A DNA stretch of 46,588 nucleotides from 62-47 sp049647485. Lineage in GTDB: Bacteria; Pseudomonadota; Alphaproteobacteria; Rhizobiales; Xanthobacteraceae. Shown here in pieces: positions 41,850-46,588 of this stretch; position 1 is the stretch's first letter, and each line of letters begins with the position of its first letter. A program made the translations under genes and the position numbers. Where the stretch lies: NCBI GenBank assembly GCA_049647485.1, contig JBARXT010000139.1, positions 1 to 46,588 on the forward strand, read 5' to 3'. The notes beneath the pieces were generated by a model. The model made no database searches. It was not told the origin of the DNA and saw only the letters and a list, made by a program, of their open reading frames with translations.

Positions 41850-42269
41850 TCAGTACTTGAATTCCGGCAGCGCCTTGAGCTGGTCCTTCGTCACATTCAG
41901 CACCGCACGATCGGGAAACCACTCGCGCTTGGTGTCGGACGTCTGACCGGCGGTTGTCTTTCCGACCTTGTTGGCGAACTTCAGGCTGTCCATCGACACC
42001 AGCACGTAATGGGTGCCCATGCCGAGAAAGCCGCCGGCCTCGACGACCACGCCCCGGACCTGACCCTTCGAGTCGATGATGACATCCGAAATCTCGCCGA
42101 CCTTGTCGTTCGCCTCGTTGTAGACGTTGACGCCCGACATCTTCGACGCGCTCCAGTCGCCCGCGGCGGCGATCGGTGCGGCCGCCTGCGACGGCGTGTT
42201 CGCAGTGGTCTGAGCGAACGACGCCGTCGAGATCATGAGCAGCGCGGCGGCAGTGATAAGTGTTTTCAA
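41850..42269 (-). CDS. exported PRC-barrel domain protein
   Basis: A 139-residue protein with a signal peptide (KTLITAAALLMISTASFAQ) and a PRC-barrel domain (SKMSGVNVYNEANDKVGEIS, DVIIDSKGQVRGVVVEAGGF). Such proteins are usually periplasmic in this group and stress-related. Start: ATG 42281 exists, but the Shine-Dalgarno GGAGGT itself (minus strand 42279-42274) lies inside those codons. TTG 42269 then stands at normal spacing and yields a textbook signal peptide beginning with Lys-Thr-Leu. I therefore choose TTG. An EcfG-type promoter upstream would place the transcript start near 42289, consistent with this choice. Confidence 0.85.
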   Translation of the reverse strand: MKTLITAAALLMISTASFAQTTANTPSQAAAPIAAAGDWSASKMSGVNVYNEANDKVGEISDVIIDSKGQVRGVVVEAGGFLGMGTHYVLVSMDSLKFANKVGKTTAGQTSDTKREWFPDRAVLNVTKDQLKALPEFKY

Positions 42270-42295
42270 GGTAACCTCCATGGTTGGGACTTGGA

Positions 42296-42320
42296 AACAC
42301 GCGGCTGCGTCGTTCGTTCC
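42296..42320 (-). promoter_or_regulatory. EcfG-type promoter of the PRC-barrel gene
   Basis: On the minus strand GGAAC (42320-42316), 16 bases, TGTT (42299-42296); consensus GGAAC-N16/17-CGTT with one mismatch. The expected transcript start near 42289 leaves a leader of about 20 bases before the TTG start at 42269. Confidence 0.6.
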
Positions 42321-42340
42321 TCTGTCCAAAATGGTACACA

Positions 42341-42366
42341 GGAACGATTTGTCTCTCTCGGGTGTT
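42341..42366 (+). promoter_or_regulatory. EcfG-type promoter of the CsbD gene
   Basis: GGAAC (42341-42345), 17 bases, TGTT (42363-42366), one mismatch to the EcfG consensus. The transcript would start near 42373, about 24 bases before the CsbD start. It is divergent from the EcfG-type promoter of the PRC-barrel gene. Confidence 0.6.
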
Positions 42367-42396
42367 GAATGATCAGTTCAACGGAAGGAGAGCACC

Positions 42397-42600
42397 ATGG
42401 ACTGGAATCGCGTCGAAGGTAACTGGAAGCAGCTCAAGGGAAAGGTCAAGGAGCAGTGGGGCAAGCTCACCGACGATGACCTCGATGTCATCAGCGGCAA
42501 GCGCGATCAGCTCGAAGGCAAGATCCAGGAGCGCTACGGCTATCAGAAAGATCAGACCAAGAAGGAAATCGACGACTGGTACGGTCGTCAGACCTGGTAA
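42397..42600 (+). CDS. CsbD-family stress protein
   Basis: A 67-residue cytoplasmic protein that matches CsbD throughout: NRVEGNWKQLKGKVKEQWGK, LTDDDLDVISGKRDQLEGKI and the C-terminal QERYGYQKDQTKKEIDDWYG. CsbD proteins are induced by general stress in many bacteria, role unknown. GGAAGGAGAG precedes the ATG. It has an EcfG-type promoter and a strong terminator, so it is monocistronic. Confidence 0.95.
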   Translation: MDWNRVEGNWKQLKGKVKEQWGKLTDDDLDVISGKRDQLEGKIQERYGYQKDQTKKEIDDWYGRQTW

Positions 42601-42605
42601 CGATT

Positions 42606-42629
42606 GGCCCCGCTTCGGCGGGGCCTTTC
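42606..42629. terminator. intrinsic terminator after CsbD
   Basis: GGCCCCGC (42606-42613), tetraloop TTCG, GCGGGGCC (42618-42625), then TTTCATTT. A stable stem with a UUCG loop and T-rich tail, placed 5 bp past the CsbD stop. It may also serve the convergent gene that ends at 42645. Confidence 0.9.
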
Positions 42630-42644
42630 ATTTACCGATCGCTT

Positions 42645-42956
42645 TCAACAATAACCGTACTGGCCGCAGGCATAGGGCAGGCGGCTGAAGATGATGTCCG
42701 GTGAGGTGCCATAGTAGGAGCGATAACGGAAGGATTTCGGCTTGCCGTAATAGCCATTGACCAGCGGCCGGATATCGACCTCCGGCGCGAACACGGTTTC
42801 ATATTCCTCTTCCACGACAACCCGCGGCGTGACCGCGCGCACCGGCGGCGGCTCGGCGAAGATTGCGCCGATCCGGCTGTTCACCGAAAGATCGGCGGCT
42901 TGAGCCGCAGAAGTGAGGCCGGTCAATGCAAGCAACAGGACGGCAAGGGGAAACAT
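42645..42956 (-). CDS. small exported hypothetical protein
   Basis: A 103-residue protein with a signal peptide (FPLAVLLLALTGLTSAAQAA). The mature part is Pro/Val/Tyr-rich (PPPVRAVTPRVVVEEEYETV, NGYYGKPKSFRYRSYYG) and ends ACGQYGYC, two cysteines that could pair. Rhizobial genomes contain many such secreted proteins of unknown role. Confidence 0.7.
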   Translation of the reverse strand: MFPLAVLLLALTGLTSAAQAADLSVNSRIGAIFAEPPPVRAVTPRVVVEEEYETVFAPEVDIRPLVNGYYGKPKSFRYRSYYGTSPDIIFSRLPYACGQYGYC

Positions 42957-43026
42957 GCGGCGCTCCGATGATTCGCCAAGGCTAGCGTCGTGTCTTTAAG
43001 AAAGCTTAACGACGAAGGAGAGGGCG

Positions 43027-43776
43027 CTACATCTTCGCCAGTCGTGCCACCGTCGCGCCGTTGCCGTCGCGCAGGATCAGCTTGCGTTCGCGCGCGTTGA
43101 TGCGGAACGTGCGCGTCTTCTCCAGCGCCTGATGGAATTTCTGCTCCTGCGCCATCGCGGCGGGAGTGCAGGCCATCTTGGTCGAGGCCAGCGGGCTGAA
43201 ACTGATGCTCTCGCCGGTGATGCTGACCCTGCCGCGATAGCGGTTGCAACCGCCATGGCTGGAGACGGTGCCATCGGCCGCGATCTCCAGCGTGGTCTGC
43301 AGCCGGTCGATGACGCCGCCACCGAGAATATCCTCGGCCAGCCATTTGCCGGCGGGCGAGGCGACGGTGAGCGGTTCATTTCCGACGCGCTGCACCAGCA
43401 GGCGCGTGTTGTTGCGGCCGCCGGCGAACACGGCGTGGTGCTTCTTGGTGATGAACAACAGGCGATCGCCGTCGACGATGCGGGCTTGCAGGGCATAGCG
43501 ATGCCGCAGATCGATCCTGGCGTGGTCGAACGACAGCCGATAGGGAATCGGGCTGCCCTTTGCGCCGGTGATGCGATCCTCCGCGATGGTTTCGGCGGGA
43601 GCATCGGCGCGCGACACGTCGGCCAGTTGCACGATGACGGTGGCGCCGTCCGGCAGGGCCATGCGCTCGAGATAATTCACCGTGCCGCGCAGGATCGTGG
43701 TTTCAGCCATTGCCGGCAGGGCCGGCAACAGCAGCGAAAGCGCGGCGACAGAGAAATGACGACGGGTGAGGCGCAC
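43027..43776 (-). CDS. exported YbaY-META (HslJ) two-domain protein
   Basis: A 249-residue protein with a twin-arginine-like signal (RLTRRHFSVAALSLLLPALP, cleavage near AMAE). Residues about 27-115 match the YbaY/YscW type lipoprotein domain (TILRGTVNYLERMALPDGAT, then VIVQLADVSRADAPAETIAE). Residues about 135-245 are a META/HslJ domain (SSHGGCNRYRGRVSITGESI, STKMACTPAAM with the paired cysteines). Fusions of these two domains are common in proteobacteria and are envelope proteins of unknown function. It is transcribed against the GTA genes. Confidence 0.88.
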   Translation of the reverse strand: MRLTRRHFSVAALSLLLPALPAMAETTILRGTVNYLERMALPDGATVIVQLADVSRADAPAETIAEDRITGAKGSPIPYRLSFDHARIDLRHRYALQARIVDGDRLLFITKKHHAVFAGGRNNTRLLVQRVGNEPLTVASPAGKWLAEDILGGGVIDRLQTTLEIAADGTVSSHGGCNRYRGRVSITGESISFSPLASTKMACTPAAMAQEQKFHQALEKTRTFRINARERKLILRDGNGATVARLAKM

Positions 43777-43832
43777 GGTGATCTCCCTGCGTGGACGAGT
43801 CGCATTCGAGGCTACGAAATATCGCCGGGCAT

Positions 43833-43870
43833 GTCAGCCTTTGACAGGTCAGCCTTTGACAGGTCAGCCT
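43833..43870. repeat. 15-bp tandem direct repeat with internal symmetry
   Basis: GTCAGCCTTTGACAG occurs at 43833-43847 and 43848-43862, followed by a partial third copy GTCAGCCT (43863-43870). The first copy with its preceding base contains the inverted pair TGTCA-N5-TGACA. The stop codon of the protease gene (43864-43866) lies in the third copy. The repeats lie about 57-94 bp upstream of the YbaY-META gene start, so they may be operator copies or a simple replication slip. Confidence 0.7.
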
Positions 43871-44619
43871 TGGCGCCAGCCCTGGACGATGTGCTCGATC
43901 CAGTCGCGATAAAGCGTCAGCGGCGTCACGCCGGTGAGGCCGCCGCATCCGCTTGCGTTGTTTGCGCCGGTGGACCAGGCGATCACGCCGACGACGATGT
44001 TGCCGCCGTTCTGCTCCTCGAATACCGGGCCACCGGAATCGCCGGTGCAGGCGCCGAGGCCTTCGCGCGTATTGTTGGTGACGGGATCGACCAGACGGAT
44101 CTGCAGCGTGCCGGGGCGACCGGTCGCGATCAGCATCGCGGTGCGCACGATACCGCCGCTCTTGCCGTCGCCGCGTTGGGTGACGCCGATGCCGGCGATG
44201 CTGTAACGCGCGCCGATTGCGCTCGGCTGTTGCGGGCGGCCGAGCGGCGCGGGCAATTTGCCCGGCATGGGCGCTGAGAGTTGCAGCAGCGCCACGTCGG
44301 CGCTGGCGCGATGATTGGCGATGCCGCGCGCGTTGAACTGCGGATGCCGGGCGACGCGCCGCACGTCGAGCAGCGTCGGTTGGCGCTGCGCATCATAGGC
44401 GACGATCTTGGTGGTGGTGTCCGCAGGCACGCAATGGGCAGCGGTGAGAACGACGTCCGGCGCGATCAGCGCGCCGGAGCAGAAATTGCCGCGCGAGCCG
44501 ACCACGGTGACGACCGAGCGGCCGAGCCCGCTTTCGGCGGGCCGTGCGCCACCGACCATGGCGTAAGCGGGCCATGCCGCGATCACTATCAATGCAAATG
44601 AAAAAAGGCACCGTTTCAT
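43864..44619 (-). CDS. exported trypsin-like serine protease
   Basis: A 251-residue S1 protease. Signal peptide KRCLFSFALIVIAAWPAYA, then MVGGARPAESG, resembling the IVGG N-terminus of active trypsins. Catalytic triad: His62 in LTAAHC, Asp108 in SADVALLQL, Ser195 in CTGDSGGPVF. Cysteines pair as in trypsin near the His and Ser sites. Predicted cleavage at Ala20 would expose MVGG directly, without a propeptide. It is the last gene of the insert and lies divergent from the GTA connector, only 61 bp apart. Start at 44619 is set by the signal peptide; the open frame continues upstream to 44739. Confidence 0.9.
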   Translation of the reverse strand: MKRCLFSFALIVIAAWPAYAMVGGARPAESGLGRSVVTVVGSRGNFCSGALIAPDVVLTAAHCVPADTTTKIVAYDAQRQPTLLDVRRVARHPQFNARGIANHRASADVALLQLSAPMPGKLPAPLGRPQQPSAIGARYSIAGIGVTQRGDGKSGGIVRTAMLIATGRPGTLQIRLVDPVTNNTREGLGACTGDSGGPVFEEQNGGNIVVGVIAWSTGANNASGCGGLTGVTPLTLYRDWIEHIVQGWRQG

Positions 44620-44680
44620 GCGTGGGACAAAGCCCCGGCGCACGGCGCCTGTCAACTCGATATCGTGAAAGGACACACCG

Positions 44681-45250
44681 ATGCCTGCAATCCTGCTGGT
44701 GCCGCCCGCCATCGAGCCATGGACGGTGGCGGACGCCAAGAGTTTCCTGCGCGTCGAGCACGATGACGATGACGCGCTGATCGCCAGTCTGATCGCCTCG
44801 GCGCGCGGTCAGGTCGAGGCGCTGACCCGGCGCGGCCTGATCACGCAGACCTGGCGGTTGGTGCTGGATCGCTGGCCTCCGGATGGCCGCATTGCGCCAC
44901 GGCTGGCGCCGCTGCGCGGGGTGACGGCGGCGCGCGTCTTTGACGCGGCGGGCAACGCGACCGCGATCGACGAGGAGCGTTTCGTGGTCGATGTCGCGGC
45001 AAACGTGATCGCTGCGCCCGGCTGGTCGCTGCCGATGCCGGGGCGCGATGTCGCGGGGATCGAACTCGATGTCACCGTCGGTTTCGGCGATGCGGCGTCC
45101 GACGTGCCGAACGTGCTGCGCCACGCGGTGCGCACGCTGGTTGCGCACTGGTACGACAATCGCGGGTTGGCGGCCATCGGCGCGAGCGTGGCGATGCTGC
45201 CCGGCAGCGTCAGCGCCATGATCGCGTCCTACCGGGTGCTGTCGCTATGA
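44681..45250 (+). CDS. GTA head-tail connector protein (g6 type)
   Basis: A 189-residue adaptor of the phiE125 gp8 / HK97 gp6-like family. It joins the portal to the tail: PWTVADAKSFLRVEHDDDDA at the N-terminus, ASARGQVEALTRRGLITQTW, and the helical C-terminus PNVLRHAVRTLVAHWYDN. It resumes the GTA order after the insert. The nearest possible promoter lies in the 61-bp gap shared with the divergent protease gene. Its stop overlaps the next ATG (ATGA at 45247). Confidence 0.92.
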   Translation: MPAILLVPPAIEPWTVADAKSFLRVEHDDDDALIASLIASARGQVEALTRRGLITQTWRLVLDRWPPDGRIAPRLAPLRGVTAARVFDAAGNATAIDEERFVVDVAANVIAAPGWSLPMPGRDVAGIELDVTVGFGDAASDVPNVLRHAVRTLVAHWYDNRGLAAIGASVAMLPGSVSAMIASYRVLSL

Positions 45251-45567
45251 TCGATCCCGGTGCATTGAACACGCGTCTCACTATCGAGGCGCCGGTGGAA
45301 GCCGACGACGGGCAGGGCGGCGTTGTACGAAGCTACGCGCCTTTCGCGAAAACCTGGGCGCAGGTCACGCCGCTCGGTGGGTCCCGTGGTATTGAAGCCG
45401 ATGCCGACGGCGCTTCGGTTCGTTGTCGCATCACCATGCGTTGCGGTTACGTGCTGACCTTGCAGCATCGTCTGGTCGATGGACCGCGCGTCTATCGCAT
45501 CCAGTCGTTCCGCGACCGCGACGGCGGCCGCTTCATCGAAATCGACGCCGAGTTGCGTGTCGCGTGA
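45247..45567 (+). CDS. GTA head closure / head-tail adaptor (g7 type)
   Basis: A 106-residue protein of the phage head closure family (SPP1 gp16 / HK97 gp9 type), with the typical beginning DPGALNTRLTIEAPVEADDG and the ending DGPRVYRIQSFRDRDGGRFI. It forms the ring that closes the portal channel before tail attachment. Translationally coupled to the connector gene. Confidence 0.9.
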   Translation: MIDPGALNTRLTIEAPVEADDGQGGVVRSYAPFAKTWAQVTPLGGSRGIEADADGASVRCRITMRCGYVLTLQHRLVDGPRVYRIQSFRDRDGGRFIEIDAELRVA

Positions 45568-45606
45568 TGCCGTCGCCGGCTCGCATCAATTTTCAGGATC
45601 ATCAAT

Positions 45607-46023
45607 ATGACATCAGCCAATCTGGCGCTGCGCGCCGCGGTGCATCATGCCTTGTCGGCGGATAGCGGCCTTGTTGCGACGCTCGGCGGCAGCCGGATTT
45701 ATGACGCGCCGCCGCGCGGTGCGGCGTTTCCTTATGTCACGCTCGGCGAGGCCCGCGTCACCGATGCGTCAACCGATGACGGGCCGACGCAGGAACATTT
45801 GTTGACGCTGCATGCCTGGTCGCGCCAGGGCGGCCACAAGGAAGCGCACGCCATCGCCGGCGCGCTGTTGCAGGCGCTCGACGATGCGCCGCTGTCGCCG
45901 TCCGGCCATCGCCTCGTCAACCTGCGCTTTTCCGTCGCCGACATTCGCCGCGAGAATGACGGCCGCACTTATCACGCCGTCGTGCGCTTTCGCGCCGTCA
46001 CCGAACCCGTCACCTCAAGTTGA
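45607..46023 (+). CDS. GTA DUF3168 tail completion protein (g8 type)
   Basis: A 138-residue DUF3168 protein: SANLALRAAVHHALSADSGL, PRGAAFPYVTLGEARVTDAS and QEHLLTLHAWSRQGGHKEAH are the recognisable blocks. Family members cap the head-proximal end of the tail tube. It is the third gene of the second GTA block and starts 39 bp after the g7-type gene. Confidence 0.92.
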   Translation: MTSANLALRAAVHHALSADSGLVATLGGSRIYDAPPRGAAFPYVTLGEARVTDASTDDGPTQEHLLTLHAWSRQGGHKEAHAIAGALLQALDDAPLSPSGHRLVNLRFSVADIRRENDGRTYHAVVRFRAVTEPVTSS

Positions 46024-46092
46024 CGCGTTTTCTTCACGCGAACCGGAATCCATTTCGCTCGAAAACGCCATGAATTAAAGGAGAACGAGCCC

Positions 46093-46500
46093 ATGGGCGC
46101 GCAAAAAGGCAAGGATCTGCTGGTGAAGATGCATGACGGGTCGAGTTACGTCACCGTCGCGGGTCTGCGCAGCCGCAAGATTGCATTCAATGCCGAACTG
46201 GTCGATATCACTCACGCGGAATCGGTCGATCGCTGGCGCGAACTGCTGGCCGGCGCCGGCGTCAAGCGTGCGTCGATTTCCGGACGCGGGTTGTTCAAGG
46301 ACGCGGCCTCCGACGCGCTGGTGCGGCAGGCATTCTTCGACGGCGCGGTGAATTCCTGTCAGGTGATCGTGCCGGACTTCGGCACCATCCAGGGCGCATT
46401 TCAGATTTCAGGGCTGGAATTTTCCGGCGAGCATAACGGCGAGGTGACGTTCGACATCTCGCTGGAGTCGGCCGGCGCACTCATTTTTACGCTGATATGA
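46093..46500 (+). CDS. GTA major tail protein (TP901-1 type, g9)
   Basis: A 135-residue tail tube subunit. QKGKDLLVKMHDGSSYVTVA, GLRSRKIAFNAELVDITHAE and the end EFSGEHNGEVTFDISLESAG follow the TP901-1 / GTA g9 pattern. AAAGGAGA precedes ATG 46093. Tail chaperone, tape measure and distal tail genes (g10 to g15) would be expected beyond the right edge. Confidence 0.95.
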   Translation: MGAQKGKDLLVKMHDGSSYVTVAGLRSRKIAFNAELVDITHAESVDRWRELLAGAGVKRASISGRGLFKDAASDALVRQAFFDGAVNSCQVIVPDFGTIQGAFQISGLEFSGEHNGEVTFDISLESAGALIFTLI

Positions 46501-46504
46501 GTGC

Positions 46505-46552
46505 GTCCCGGACGCGGTGCAACGTTCTTCACGTTGCGCCGCAGAGCCGGGA
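46505..46552. repeat. palindromic repeat after the tail protein gene
   Basis: GCGGTGCAACGT (46514-46525), loop TCTTC, ACGTTGCGCCGC (46531-46542) pair with a single G-T mismatch. They are enclosed by TCCCGG (46506-46511) and CCGGGA (46547-46552). It is a different palindrome class from the GGGTCAAGCCC elements and sits 5 bp after the g9 stop, where it may attenuate transcription towards g10. Confidence 0.65.
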
Positions 46553-46588
46553 TCGTCACGACGGCGCTGCCGTTGCAATGATCCCGGT

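Noticed and set aside
42996..43010. TTAA-N6-TTAAC resembling a CtrA box
   Set aside because: The spacer is 6 bases instead of the required 7, so it does not match the consensus geometry.
43833..43870. Tandem repeats considered as a CRISPR array
   Set aside because: Units are adjacent without spacers and no cas genes are present.

Overview
The window reads as a chromosomal segment of an alphaproteobacterium of the Bradyrhizobium / Rhodopseudomonas / Afipia group (Nitrobacteraceae). The clues are a neighbouring pair of proteins that look like the TIGR03808 and TIGR03809 families, a Ros/MucR regulator beside a DnaA-domain-IV-like protein, CtrA-type and EcfG-type promoter motifs, dispersed palindromes with a GGGTCAAGCCC core, and a gene transfer agent (GTA)-type head gene cluster. 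No species can be named from sequence reading alone, and no rRNA, tRNA, CRISPR array or intact insertion sequence was seen.

Layout. 1-4.5 kb: the end of an unknown gene, an Arg-rich small protein facing a Tat-exported beta-helix repeat protein, a Bcr/CflA drug exporter, and a pyroglutamyl peptidase gene broken by a one-base frameshift. 4.5-11 kb (minus strand): a methylmalonyl-CoA mutase operon. Its order of transcription is small subunit, a GFA-family zinc protein, large B12-binding subunit, a DUF3298 exported protein and the G-protein chaperone MeaB. 11-13 kb (minus): the folate genes folP-folB-folK. 13-17 kb: a DUF4332 protein, a HerA-like ATPase and an M20 dipeptidase. 17-21 kb: a class II aldolase, a membrane protein, MucR, a DnaA-C-like HTH protein overlapping a DUF6456 gene, and SufE. 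21.5-24.5 kb: a DUF5330 protein divergent from a PAS-type histidine kinase of the DivJ/PleC kind, overlapping a peptidoglycan-binding protein. 25-32 kb: DUF1491, DUF2336, small proteins, a lipoprotein, a DUF1214/DUF1254 pair, PBP1A and a YcgN-type cysteine-cluster protein. 32-34.6 kb: a 14-TM efflux pump preceded by a palindrome and a short leader ORF, a lone Flp pilin and a 50-residue membrane protein behind an EcfG-type promoter.

34.7-46.5 kb: a GTA-type cluster in canonical order. It holds a putative small terminase with a histone-H1-like tail, large terminase, portal, g3.5-like membrane protein, prohead protease, major capsid, head-tail connector, head closure, DUF3168 and major tail protein. 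The order is broken three times: by a truncated GIY-YIG gene, by an antisense membrane protein gene, and, between capsid and connector, by about 3.9 kb of unrelated genes. That insert carries a PRC-barrel gene and a CsbD gene with divergent EcfG-type promoters, a YbaY-META protein and a trypsin-like protease. Most of its genes face against the cluster, so the GTA operon is transcriptionally split.

The most noteworthy points are the split and decorated GTA cluster, a perfect palindromic CtrA box at 26718-26733, three well-placed EcfG-type promoters plus one weaker candidate, and the palindrome/leader-ORF arrangement in front of the efflux pump.
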